From: an uncultured Lachnospiraceae bacterium
GTDB taxonomy: Bacteria > Bacillota > Clostridia > Lachnospirales > Lachnospiraceae
DNA length: 44,491 nucleotides
Direction of reading: 5' to 3'
NCBI GenBank assembly: GCA_937910785.1
Contig: CALDLG010000135.1
Coordinates: 1-44,491 of the forward strand
Below, piece by piece: positions 7,406 to 15,715 of the stretch. Within the stretch, counting starts at the first letter, position 1. Each line of letters opens with the position of its first letter. A program made the position numbers and the translations under genes. The notes beneath the pieces were generated by a model. It was not told the DNA's origin. It did not search any database and worked only from the letters and a program-made list of their open reading frames with translations.

Positions 7406-9406
7406 ATGGGAAGAACCATCAAGGGAAAGCTGACGGTCAGTGTGATCTGTATGGTCGTAGCCAGTATTCTGCTGACTACGGTTGGTGTCGTTATCGTAGC
7501 GGGAAAACGGCTGGTCGATGATCAGACAGAGGCATTACAGATTTATGCGGACAGATATGCGGAAGAGATCAATACATGGATCGAAAATGAAAAAATGTTA
7601 GCGGAAGGAGCCGCAAACTGTATGGAATCGGCGCAGAATGCGGATGAGGCATTTATTCAGTCCGTAATGAATACATACGCGGCAGGCCGGGAAGAACTTT
7701 TAAACCTGTACTGCGGCACGAGGGACAGCCTGTTCGTGCAGTCCAATGAAGAGGCTGAGATTCCGGAGGGATATGATCCGGTTCAGCGCGGATGGTATCA
7801 GCAGGCGGCAGCGGCAGGACATGTAATTGTAACAGATCCTTACTGGGATGTGCTGACCAATCAGATGTGCACGACGGTAGCGGCGCCGGTATATATAGAG
7901 AATGAACTGGCAGCGGTGGTTGGTCTGGATGTGACGCTCGCTACGGTGACGGATTTGACAGGGAGTATCGATTTTGCGGAAGGAGTATATGGATTTCTGA
8001 CGGACAGCAGCGGGCAGTTTGTGGCACATAAGAACAAAGACTATGAACCTTCGGAGAATAATGCCGTTGCCGTCAGGGATATTATGCCTGGGCTTGCGAA
8101 GCTTTTAAACGGGGAAGAAAACGGTGTTATAGAACTGGTGGATTATGATGGTAGCAGATGCTATTTCGCAACGGCCGGTATTGAAGGCAGTCAGTGGAGA
8201 ATGGGCGTGGTAGTGCCGACTGCCAATGTCAGAAGCTCGTTGTTTACCATGATTGCCGTGGCGGTTGTTATTGCGCTTGTGATTACGGCGCTTGTGGCCG
8301 TTACGATGACGGGATTAATCGGGAAAATGTTAGCGCCGGTTCAGGTGTTAAAACAGTTTGCATCCGGTGATTTTTCGGAGAATGTTGCCGTTGAGAAAAG
8401 TATTCCGAAAGAATATAAGAATGAAACGGAGCAGATCAGGACTGCGACGGCGGAAGTGAAACAGCAGATCCGCGGGATTATACTGAGTACCAAGCAGCAG
8501 GCGGAAAGCATCGGCACGATAGCGGAAGGGACCTCAGCCAGAATGACGGTTCTGACGAAAGACATTTCCGAAATTGCCGATTCGGCGCTGCAGGTATTAA
8601 ATCAGACAACAGAAGCAAAGGAGCTGGCTGAAAAGATCAGGGATACCGGACAGGAACTTTGTCTGGCGGTAGAAGAGGTGGCGGAAAAAGCAAAGGAAGC
8701 CGCCGGCCAGTCCGGCGATATTATGGAACGGGCCGGAAAACAGCATGTAAGCTCCGAGGCATCCAGAGAGGAAGCGGTCGTTCTTTATCAGGAAACGAAA
8801 GAAGAACTGGAGCAGGCAATTGCGGACAGCCAGAAAGTAAGAGAGATTGATACGCTGACGGAAGAAATTCTTTCGATCAGCTCTCAGACGAATCTGTTAG
8901 CCCTGAATGCTTCGATAGAGGCTGCCAGAGCCGGGGATGCGGGAAAAGGCTTTGCAGTTGTTGCGGATGAGATACGTCAGCTTGCGGATCATTCCAAGAT
9001 TGCGGTAGATAAGATTCGCAAAGTAACGGAAGGCGTTGTACGGAATGTCTCCTTTTTATCGCAGAGCTCCGGCAGATTACTGGAATTTATGAATGAAAAG
9101 GTTATGGCGGATTATGAGGGAATGACGCACCTGGCGGAAATGTACGAAAAAGATGCGGTGTTTTACAGCAGTATATCCGGAGATCTGGGTTCGGCATCGG
9201 CGGAAATGGGCGATGGCATCAGAGGGGTTAATGAATCCATTCTGGCAATTGTAGATCTGGTGGGCGCGATTGCGGAATATATGCAGGCGATGAAGCAGTC
9301 TGCGCAGGATTCCGACGAAAGCTCCAGAGCTGTTCTTGCGCAGATGGAGGAACTATCCGGGTTAAGCGAACTGCTGAATCAGACAGTGGCATCTTTTAAG
9401 GTGTAG
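7406..9406 (+). CDS. Methyl-accepting chemotaxis protein, Cache sensor
   Basis: 666 residues. Transmembrane helix 1 is at about 9-29 and an extracellular double-Cache-like sensor at about 32-275 (RGWYQQAAAAGHVIVTDPYW is typical). Helix 2 is at about 280-302, followed by a HAMP-like linker and a coiled-coil signalling domain. The conserved hairpin tip TNLLALNASIEAARAG is at about 495-510, followed by GFAVVADEIRQLADHS. Such receptors bind small ligands outside and control the CheA kinase inside. No C-terminal CheR-tethering pentapeptide is seen. AGAGGT lies 10 bases before the ATG. No che genes are nearby, so the partners are encoded elsewhere. Confidence 0.95.
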   Translation: MGRTIKGKLTVSVICMVVASILLTTVGVVIVAGKRLVDDQTEALQIYADRYAEEINTWIENEKMLAEGAANCMESAQNADEAFIQSVMNTYAAGREELLNLYCGTRDSLFVQSNEEAEIPEGYDPVQRGWYQQAAAAGHVIVTDPYWDVLTNQMCTTVAAPVYIENELAAVVGLDVTLATVTDLTGSIDFAEGVYGFLTDSSGQFVAHKNKDYEPSENNAVAVRDIMPGLAKLLNGEENGVIELVDYDGSRCYFATAGIEGSQWRMGVVVPTANVRSSLFTMIAVAVVIALVITALVAVTMTGLIGKMLAPVQVLKQFASGDFSENVAVEKSIPKEYKNETEQIRTATAEVKQQIRGIILSTKQQAESIGTIAEGTSARMTVLTKDISEIADSALQVLNQTTEAKELAEKIRDTGQELCLAVEEVAEKAKEAAGQSGDIMERAGKQHVSSEASREEAVVLYQETKEELEQAIADSQKVREIDTLTEEILSISSQTNLLALNASIEAARAGDAGKGFAVVADEIRQLADHSKIAVDKIRKVTEGVVRNVSFLSQSSGRLLEFMNEKVMADYEGMTHLAEMYEKDAVFYSSISGDLGSASAEMGDGIRGVNESILAIVDLVGAIAEYMQAMKQSAQDSDESSRAVLAQMEELSGLSELLNQTVASFKV

Positions 9407-9530
9407 ATATAAAATCAATTTGACTGCAGATTTTATCAATTGGAAATTCAGGGCTTTGACAAGGGAGTTCGTTTGAACCGTCCTGTGAAATTATGAAGTA
9501 CGCAGGCTGAGGGAAGGACATGGGAATATT

Positions 9531-10922
9531 ATGAAAAAATCAGAACTGACAGTGCAAAATACGGAACAGTTGTGGGCGTTTTATGAAAGAATGCAGGAAA
9601 GCGTCTGTGTAGTGGACATGGACTGCCATGAACTTGTGTATGCCAACCGGTATGCAAGAAGAATATACGGAATTGAATCGGAGGAGGATGTCAAAGGGAA
9701 AAAATGCTATGAGCTGCTGAGGGGAAGTTCCCTGCCATGTACGGCCTGCAATAATAAGAAGCTGGTGCCGGGTTTTTTTCTGGAAGAGGTACGTTACAAT
9801 CCGGTTATCAAAAAGAAGCAGGCTTTGAAAGAAACGCTGATAGAGGAAAACGGAAAGCGTTACCGCTTCGAGCTCGGTGTGGATTTAAGCGCATGGGAAC
9901 AACAGAATAAAGGATATGAAGACAATGAGGCAATGATTAACGAAGGGCTTCGGATCGCCATGATGGCTTCCGTACCGGAGGATTCTATCGCGGCCCTTTT
10001 AGAGTACCTTGGGCAGTCTTTAAACAGTGACAGGGTCTATATTTTTGAAGAGACGGACGGAGGCGCTTTTCAGAATACTTATGAATGGTGTGCGGACGGT
10101 GTAATACCGCAGAAGGAAAACCTGCAGAATGTTTCCTTTCAGGTAGTGAATCCATGGTATCAGAAATTTATACAGGATGAAAACGTTATTATTAAGAGTC
10201 TGGAGAGCGTCAGAGAAGAAGATAAAACAGTTTTCGCATATCTGGAGCCGCAAAATATTGATTCGCTTGTGGTAAGCCCGCTTATCAGTGAAGGAAAGAT
10301 TATCGGGTTCTATGGAGTGGATAATCCGCCGGAAAAGTTTTTGGAGCATATTACGACGCTGCTGCGGATTCTGGGACATTTTATCGTTACGCTGTTACAT
10401 AGAAGGAACCACGTGCGCCGTCTCGAAGAGCTATGCTTTCAGGATCAGCTGACCGGGATTGGAAACCGGCATGCCATGGGGGAATATATCGGGACGATGC
10501 AGGCCGAAAGAAGTATCGGTATTCTTTACTGCGATGTGATGGGATTAAAAAAGGTAAATGATTTAAACGGCCACAGAGAAGGTGACAAGCTGCTTATTCG
10601 TGTGGGTGAATGTCTGAAAACGGTATTTGGAGAGTATGAACTGTTTCGGATCGGAGGAGATGAATTTCTGGTCCTGTGTGAGGGAATCGGAGAAAAGGAT
10701 CTGAAAGACAGGATAAAGCTGCTGAATGCGGAAATGAGAAAGCGAAATTCACTGATGGCGGTTGGCTGTGTGTGGCGGGCTGAAAATGATGAAGACATTG
10801 ACCGGCTTCTGAAGGAAGCGGACGAACGGATGTATGAGGATAAAAGAATACGGTATGCCGGTGTTTTGGCGAAAGAAACGGAAACAAACCGCCAGAATGC
10901 CCTGCATTTTTCCCACTTATGA
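9531..10922 (+). CDS. PAS-GAF-GGDEF protein, probable diguanylate cyclase
   Basis: 463 residues with no transmembrane segment, so cytoplasmic. A PAS-like domain (about 12-125) contains a Cys-rich element (CYELLRG...CTACNNKK). A GAF-like region (about 135-295) follows, then a GGDEF domain (about 300-440) with LTGIGNRHAM and an intact GGDEF at 375-379. The active-site signature is complete, so synthesis of cyclic di-GMP from GTP is likely. No RxxD inhibitory site precedes the motif. It follows the chemotaxis receptor by 124 bases, which include an 8-bp stem ATAAAATC/GATTTTAT (9409-9436). Confidence 0.88.
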   Translation: MKKSELTVQNTEQLWAFYERMQESVCVVDMDCHELVYANRYARRIYGIESEEDVKGKKCYELLRGSSLPCTACNNKKLVPGFFLEEVRYNPVIKKKQALKETLIEENGKRYRFELGVDLSAWEQQNKGYEDNEAMINEGLRIAMMASVPEDSIAALLEYLGQSLNSDRVYIFEETDGGAFQNTYEWCADGVIPQKENLQNVSFQVVNPWYQKFIQDENVIIKSLESVREEDKTVFAYLEPQNIDSLVVSPLISEGKIIGFYGVDNPPEKFLEHITTLLRILGHFIVTLLHRRNHVRRLEELCFQDQLTGIGNRHAMGEYIGTMQAERSIGILYCDVMGLKKVNDLNGHREGDKLLIRVGECLKTVFGEYELFRIGGDEFLVLCEGIGEKDLKDRIKLLNAEMRKRNSLMAVGCVWRAENDEDIDRLLKEADERMYEDKRIRYAGVLAKETETNRQNALHFSHL

Positions 10923-10976
10923 AAATTATTTTTCCTAAATGGTGAGAAAAATGATAAAATAACGGGAGGTAAGAGC

Positions 10977-11273
10977 ATGACAATTCAGAAAATACTGAAC
11001 GGTGAACGAATGACGATTTTTTTGTCAGGGCGTCTTGATACGACAGCGGCGTCTCAGCTGGAGGCAGATCTGGAGCGGGACCTCGATGGCGTGGAGATTC
11101 TCATATTTGATTTTGAAAACCTGGAATACCTGTCTTCAGCCGGACTGCGCGTGCTGTTGTCAGCGCAGAAAACAATGGATAAGCAGGGAAAAATGGTGAT
11201 CTGCCATATGAACGAAACGATTCGCGAAATCTTTGAAGTGACGGGCTTTACAGAGATTCTTACAATAGAGTAA
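10977..11273 (+). CDS. STAS-domain anti-sigma factor antagonist-like protein
   Basis: 98 residues forming a single STAS domain. Seen are SGRLDTTAASQLEADL, IFDFENLEYLSSAGLRVLL and the C-terminal FEVTGFTEILTIE. Ser53/Ser54 in YLSSAGL lies at the position phosphorylated by partner-switch kinases in SpoIIAA/RsbV relatives. CGGGAGG precedes the ATG. It is followed after 12 bases by the LytTR regulator, probably in one operon. No serine kinase or phosphatase partner is in the window. Confidence 0.9.
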   Translation: MTIQKILNGERMTIFLSGRLDTTAASQLEADLERDLDGVEILIFDFENLEYLSSAGLRVLLSAQKTMDKQGKMVICHMNETIREIFEVTGFTEILTIE

Positions 11274-11285
11274 AGAGGAGTGGGA

Positions 11286-12014
11286 ATGTATCAGATTGCG
11301 TTATGCGATGATGAAGCGGCGGAGATGGAAAAAATTAAATCGTTATTGAGGCTTTATCAGGAGCGGCATCTTGGATGCGTCTTTCAGATCGAATGCTTTG
11401 AAAACGTGAATGAGCTTTTGATCAGAATGGAGGAAGGAGAATATCTGCCGGATATTCTCCTGATGGACATATATATGCCCGGAATGCTGGGGATTCAGGC
11501 GGCACAGGAAATACGAAAAATGGGAAACGGCTGCCGGATTATTTTTTTGACATCTTCCAAAGAATATGCATTGGAGGCTTACCGGGTGGATGCCGTACAG
11601 TATCTGATCAAGCCGATTCTGGAACAGGAGCTGTTTCCGGTGTTTGATAAAACCCTGAAGGCAATGGACAAGGAAGAGCGGCAGCACCTTCTCCTGCGGA
11701 TAGAAGGGAGCATCCGCCGGGTTGCACTGCACGATATTCTTTATTGCGAGGCACAGAAGAAAAGTCAGTGCATTTATCTGACGGAGAAACGACATCTGCA
11801 TTTACGGATGACGATGAGCTGGCTGCAGGAGATGCTTGCAGGGCATGAGGAATTTGTCAGGGCCGGCGTAGCTTATATCATTAATCTGGAGCATGTGGAA
11901 AGCCTGAATACCCAGATAGTTCAGATGGATAACGGCGATGAGATTTATCTGCCCAGGGGGGCCTATCAGCCTCTGCGGGAGTTGTATTTTGATTATTATT
12001 GCGGTGAAGAGTAA
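11286..12014 (+). CDS. LytTR-family response regulator
   Basis: 242 residues. A receiver domain (1-120) has acidic residues CDDEAAEME near the start and phospho-acceptor Asp61 in LLMDIYMP. A LytTR DNA-binding domain (about 140-240) contains LHDILYCEAQKKS and EFVRAGVAYIINLEHVES. The ATG at 11286 is chosen because GAGGAG (11275-11280) is its ribosome site; the in-frame GTG at 11280 would overlap that site. LytTR regulators usually control peptides, bacteriocins or surface functions with a HPK10-type kinase, which is not adjacent here. Confidence 0.92.
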   Translation: MYQIALCDDEAAEMEKIKSLLRLYQERHLGCVFQIECFENVNELLIRMEEGEYLPDILLMDIYMPGMLGIQAAQEIRKMGNGCRIIFLTSSKEYALEAYRVDAVQYLIKPILEQELFPVFDKTLKAMDKEERQHLLLRIEGSIRRVALHDILYCEAQKKSQCIYLTEKRHLHLRMTMSWLQEMLAGHEEFVRAGVAYIINLEHVESLNTQIVQMDNGDEIYLPRGAYQPLRELYFDYYCGEE

Positions 12015-12022
12015 ATTGAAAG

Positions 12023-12080
12023 ATATGCGCCTGTTATATTTTCGGAGAAACGATCTGTTGAAAATATGACAGGCGCATAT
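12023..12080. repeat. 21-bp inverted repeat after the LytTR gene
   Basis: Arms 12023-12043 and 12060-12080 match at 20 of 21 positions (ATATGCGCCTGT...TATTTTC) around a 16-base loop. The right arm holds the -35 box of the following promoter. It has no U-run, so it is not a classic terminator; it could be an operator or an RNA hairpin. Confidence 0.7.
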
Positions 12081-12086
12081 TATAAT
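12058..12086 (+). promoter_or_regulatory. SigA-type promoter for the DUF3737 gene
   Basis: TTGAAA (12058-12063), 17 bases, TATAAT (12081-12086). Spacing and -10 are consensus. The -35 overlaps the right arm of the inverted repeat, which would suit repressor control. The leader to the ATG is about 70 bases. Confidence 0.75.
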
Positions 12087-12162
12087 ATTGGCAGTTTGAA
12101 AATATGTATGACCGGGGCGGACAGAAAGAAGCCCGGACCGTTCAAAAAGGAGAATCGGCATT

Positions 12163-13044
12163 ATGAAGCAGTTTGATAAGATTATCACAGATAAACAGTT
12201 TGACGAAGAACGTGCGCTGTATAATATACAAGACAGCAGAGTCAGTAAGTGCATTTTTGCGGGACCGGCCGATGGAGAATCCGTTCTGAAAGAGTCTCGT
12301 AATATTGAAGTGGATGCGTGCAGCTTTTCTCTCCGGTATCCGTTATGGCATGTGAAGGGATTTGTCCTGAAGGATTCCACGATGGATGAACTGACAAGAG
12401 CAGCCATCTGGTATGCCGATGACGGAGAAATTGCGGGAAGCAGGCTGCATGGAATCAAAGCGGTCCGGGAATGCAGCCACATCCTGTTGACGGACTGTGA
12501 TATTGATTCTCAGGAATTTGGCTGGAAGAGCGCTGGTATTACGATGAAGAAGTGCAGAGTCAACTCGGAATATCTTTTTTTTGACAGCAGGGATGTTGTA
12601 TTGTCCGATGTTGTTATGACGGGAAAATATTCTTTTCAGTACATGGAGAACTTAAAGATTGACGATTGTACGTTGGATACCAAAGATGCTTTCTGGCACA
12701 GCCGGAACGTGGTCGTGAAGAACAGTCTCATAAAAGGAGAATACCTCGGATGGTTTTCGGAAGGACTGACGCTGATAAACTGTAAAATTATCGGTACACA
12801 GCCGCTCTGCTATTGCAAAAATCTGAAGCTGATTAACTGTACGATGGAAGGAACGGATCTGGCATTTGAATATTCCGATGTGGAAGCGGATATTATCGGC
12901 AATGTGATGTCTGTCAAAAATCCGAGATCGGGACGAATCGTTCTGGACAGTGTGGACGAAGTGATTATGGAGGATGCGGCGATGGAGTGCTCCGGGGACG
13001 TAATCCTTCGTATCGGGGGAGTAAGAGATACCGAAGCAATATAA
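12163..13044 (+). CDS. DUF3737 family protein, right-handed beta-helix
   Basis: 293 residues recognised as DUF3737. It is built of short repeating strands, each with patterns such as VDACSF, LTDCDID, MKKCRVN, IDDCTLD, VKNSLIK and LINCKI. This gives a right-handed parallel beta-helix like pentapeptide and pectate-lyase folds. No signal peptide is present. The biochemical role of the family is not established. AAAGGAG precedes the ATG. It has its own promoter and is followed 66 bases later by a GNAT gene. Confidence 0.85.
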   Translation: MKQFDKIITDKQFDEERALYNIQDSRVSKCIFAGPADGESVLKESRNIEVDACSFSLRYPLWHVKGFVLKDSTMDELTRAAIWYADDGEIAGSRLHGIKAVRECSHILLTDCDIDSQEFGWKSAGITMKKCRVNSEYLFFDSRDVVLSDVVMTGKYSFQYMENLKIDDCTLDTKDAFWHSRNVVVKNSLIKGEYLGWFSEGLTLINCKIIGTQPLCYCKNLKLINCTMEGTDLAFEYSDVEADIIGNVMSVKNPRSGRIVLDSVDEVIMEDAAMECSGDVILRIGGVRDTEAI

Positions 13045-13110
13045 AAGGAAAGGCTTTACGTGCATGCTTCTGCCTGTGTGCAAATGCATGGAGAGCGCAA
13101 GAGGACTCAT

Positions 13111-13881
13111 ATGATGACGAATCAGGAAATCATGCGGATTGCAAAGGAGCAGTCCGCTCGTGATTTAAACTGCCGCGCGGAGGATTTCGACCGGCAGGAA
13201 AATGTTATCGTTCCGTCTCGGATCAAAGCTGAGGCGAGACGGTATTATAAGGAACCCTTGCCCTGCAATCTCGTATCTTACGGGAATAATATTGTGGCCT
13301 CCGTAAAAGAGGAGTACAGGGAGACGGTAGAAAAGTATCTTGACAGGTATTCTTTTTATCATTGTTTTGAAACGCCGAATATGCTTGTATTGGATGAGGC
13401 GCTGCAAAGGATGGGACAGAGAGTGTGTTTTATGGCGGAATATTTTCTGCCGGATGTAAAGGCGCTTCATGCGCCGGAATGCCCATATGAAACAAAACTA
13501 CTGGAACAGAAAGACTTCGACGGTTTATATATTGACAGCTGGAGCAATGCTCTCTGCGCGGACAGAAAAGAGCTGGATGTTCTCGGCATCGGAGCTTATG
13601 AACAAGGCCGGCTGGTAGGGCTTGCCGGGTGTTCCGCGGACTGTGATACGATGTGGCAGATTGGCGTGGATGTATTGCCGGAATTTCGCAGAAAGGGAAT
13701 TGCATCGGCTCTGACGGGCCGGCTGGCGCTGGAAATCTTAAAGCGCGGGAAGGTGCCTTTTTACTGTGCGGCCTGGTCGAATATAAGGTCCGTGCGGAAT
13801 GCGTTAAAGTGCGGTTTTCTTCCGGTCTGGGTGGAAATGACAGCGAAGCCGCAGAAAATCGTTGATGATATGAACCGGTAA
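13111..13881 (+). CDS. GNAT family N-acetyltransferase
   Basis: 256 residues, starting at 13111 (or the adjacent ATG 13114) because AAGAGGA lies just upstream; an upstream in-frame ATG at 13060 has poorer support. The acetyl-CoA-binding region is C-terminal: MWQIGVDVLPEFRRKGIASA (about 184-203), with the R/Q-x-x-G-x-A-type loop, then AAWSNIRSVRNALKCGFLPV. The N-terminal half is specific to this subgroup. The substrate is unknown. Convergent with glutamine synthetase across a shared terminator. Confidence 0.85.
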   Translation: MMTNQEIMRIAKEQSARDLNCRAEDFDRQENVIVPSRIKAEARRYYKEPLPCNLVSYGNNIVASVKEEYRETVEKYLDRYSFYHCFETPNMLVLDEALQRMGQRVCFMAEYFLPDVKALHAPECPYETKLLEQKDFDGLYIDSWSNALCADRKELDVLGIGAYEQGRLVGLAGCSADCDTMWQIGVDVLPEFRRKGIASALTGRLALEILKRGKVPFYCAAWSNIRSVRNALKCGFLPVWVEMTAKPQKIVDDMNR

Positions 13882-13897
13882 GATGGGATAAAATCAT

Positions 13898-13951
13898 AAC
13901 AGGAGGCTGCGCGTTAACGAATGAAAATTCGTAAAGCGACAGCTTCCTGTT
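13898..13951. terminator. Bidirectional terminator, GNAT gene and glnA
   Basis: Long hairpin with outer arms AACAGGA(G)GCTG (13898-13909) and CAGC(T)TCCTGTT (13940-13951), and an inner stem CGAAT (13918-13922) / ATTCG (13927-13931). It lies between convergent genes and is suited to stop both, though the U-runs are weak. Confidence 0.65.
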
Positions 13952-14011
13952 ATATAATCAGCAAATTAGCCTGAGAGTGAAAACAGAGGCATTTTTAAAC
14001 CAACGGGCTTT

Positions 14012-15442
14012 TTAAAGATCATAATATGCCTTAAATTCCGCCGGATTCGGAATCTGTTCCAGTTTTTTCAGCTCCGCACGTTTGCGGGCTACCCATACAT
14101 CGATCAGACGCTGCGGGAAAACACCGCCTCTGGTCAGATAATCATGGTCTGCTTCCAGTGCATCCAATGCCTCGCCTAATGATTTGGGAAGGCCCTTGAT
14201 TTTCTTCTGCTCTTCTTCGGACAGAGTATAAAGATTGAAATCGTAGGGGCCCCAGCCATTTTCCGCCGGATCAATCTGTTTGGCGATACCGTCCAGACCG
14301 GCCATCAGAATTGCCGCATATGCGTAATACGGATTGGCTGTCGCATCGGGATTGCGCAGTTCGAATCTCTTTGCTTCCGGTGATTTGGCATAGGCCGGAA
14401 TGCGGATGACAGCACTTCGGTTGGAGGTTGCATAACCGATTGTCACGGGCGCTTCATATCCGGGCACGAGCCGTTTGAAGGAATTGGTGGACGGATTGGT
14501 AAATGCGCACAGGGATGCGATATGCTTTAACAGTCCGCCTATAAAATAATGGGCCGTGCGGCTTAATCCCGAATAGCCGTTTTCGTCATAAAACAACGGT
14601 TTTCCGTCTTTCATGAGAAGCATATGTACATGCAGGCCGCTTCCCGCCTCCTGATAGATCGGTTTCGGCATAAAGGTAGCGGTCTTTCCTTCCTGTGCCG
14701 CCATATTCTTGATGATATACTTGATAATCATTGTATTGTCGGCCATGGCGGGCATGTCCGCAAGTTCTACCTCGATTTCCATCTGTCCGGGTCCGCCGAC
14801 TTCATGATGATGATATTTGACTTTGATTCCCCAGTCTTCCATCGCCATACACATACGGCTGCGCAGATCGTATCCGACATCCTGCGGCGCCGCAATATGA
14901 TAGCCGCCTTTGGCGGGAACTTCATATCCGTTGTTGCCCGGCATTTCAAGACTGCAGTTCCAGTCGGCCTGTCTTGTATCAACCCAGTAACCGCATCTGC
15001 GCGGTGTTACCTCAAAACGTGCGCGGTCTAAAAGATAGAATTCGAATTCCGGCCCGATAATCATTCTGTCTGCAATGCCGCATTCTTTCATATATTCTAT
15101 CGCACGCAGGCTGACATTTTTCGGATACTGGTCAAACGGTTTATTTTCTCCCTTACCGATTGTGCACACATTACCGCACATTGTCAGCGTGGGAACCTCC
15201 GCAAAAGGATCTACATAAGCGGTATCCGGGTCCGGCAGAAATACCATATCGCTTTTCTCGATCGGCGCATACCCGTAATTGGAACCGTCGAAGCCGATGC
15301 CGTAAGTAAAAGTATCTTCCCCGAAACGCTCTACCGGAATCGTAATGTGACGCCAGCGCCCATCGATATCCGTCATTTTGAAATCAATCATGCGGATGTT
15401 TTTTTCTTCACATAGTTTTCTGATTTCCTTAATCTGATCCAT
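14012..15442 (-). CDS. glnA: Glutamine synthetase, type I
   Basis: Forms glutamine from glutamate, ammonia and ATP; the main ammonia-assimilation enzyme. 476 residues with a beta-grasp N-domain (GIGFDGSNYGYAPIEKSDMV) and the catalytic barrel: GPEFEFYLL, GGYHIAAPQD, HHHEVGGPGQMEIEVE, NSFKRLVPGYEAPV and RIPAYAKSPEAKRFELRNPD. The start at 15442 follows AGAGGGG. The leader carries a GCAGCT/AGCTGC hairpin. It diverges from the DUF1538/PII operon, giving a nitrogen-related intergenic region. No GlnR or regulator gene is adjacent. Confidence 0.95.
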   Translation of the reverse strand: MDQIKEIRKLCEEKNIRMIDFKMTDIDGRWRHITIPVERFGEDTFTYGIGFDGSNYGYAPIEKSDMVFLPDPDTAYVDPFAEVPTLTMCGNVCTIGKGENKPFDQYPKNVSLRAIEYMKECGIADRMIIGPEFEFYLLDRARFEVTPRRCGYWVDTRQADWNCSLEMPGNNGYEVPAKGGYHIAAPQDVGYDLRSRMCMAMEDWGIKVKYHHHEVGGPGQMEIEVELADMPAMADNTMIIKYIIKNMAAQEGKTATFMPKPIYQEAGSGLHVHMLLMKDGKPLFYDENGYSGLSRTAHYFIGGLLKHIASLCAFTNPSTNSFKRLVPGYEAPVTIGYATSNRSAVIRIPAYAKSPEAKRFELRNPDATANPYYAYAAILMAGLDGIAKQIDPAENGWGPYDFNLYTLSEEEQKKIKGLPKSLGEALDALEADHDYLTRGGVFPQRLIDVWVARKRAELKKLEQIPNPAEFKAYYDL

Positions 15443-15715
15443 TCTTAACCCCTCTTTCTTTTTCCAGCAGAATCTGGCAGCTCTTCCACAGCTGCAGTTA
15501 TTTAAAGTATATCATAGAGTCGGGCGTCCGTACTATCTTTTTTTCTTTCATATATGTTTTTTCGCATATGGTTTCCCATAGGAGTTCTCATACGTTTTTA
15601 TAAGGCGGAGAAACATATGGTATTCATCTTAACACGGATTTAACGGGTAAATATGCTATTCGAAAAAGGAATTTTATGGTACAATACGAGTGTATAATGT
15701 AAGGGGTGGTATGTT
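15443..15715. promoter_or_regulatory. Divergent control region, glnA and DUF1538 operon
   Basis: 273 bases. On the plus strand a TATAAT (15693-15698) lies 18 bases before the TTG start, with an alternative TACAAT at 15680-15685; neither has a good -35 box. The half-palindrome CATATGG occurs near 15575 and 15613. On the minus strand a GCAGCT/AGCTGC stem lies in the glnA leader. No riboswitch was recognised. Confidence 0.45.
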
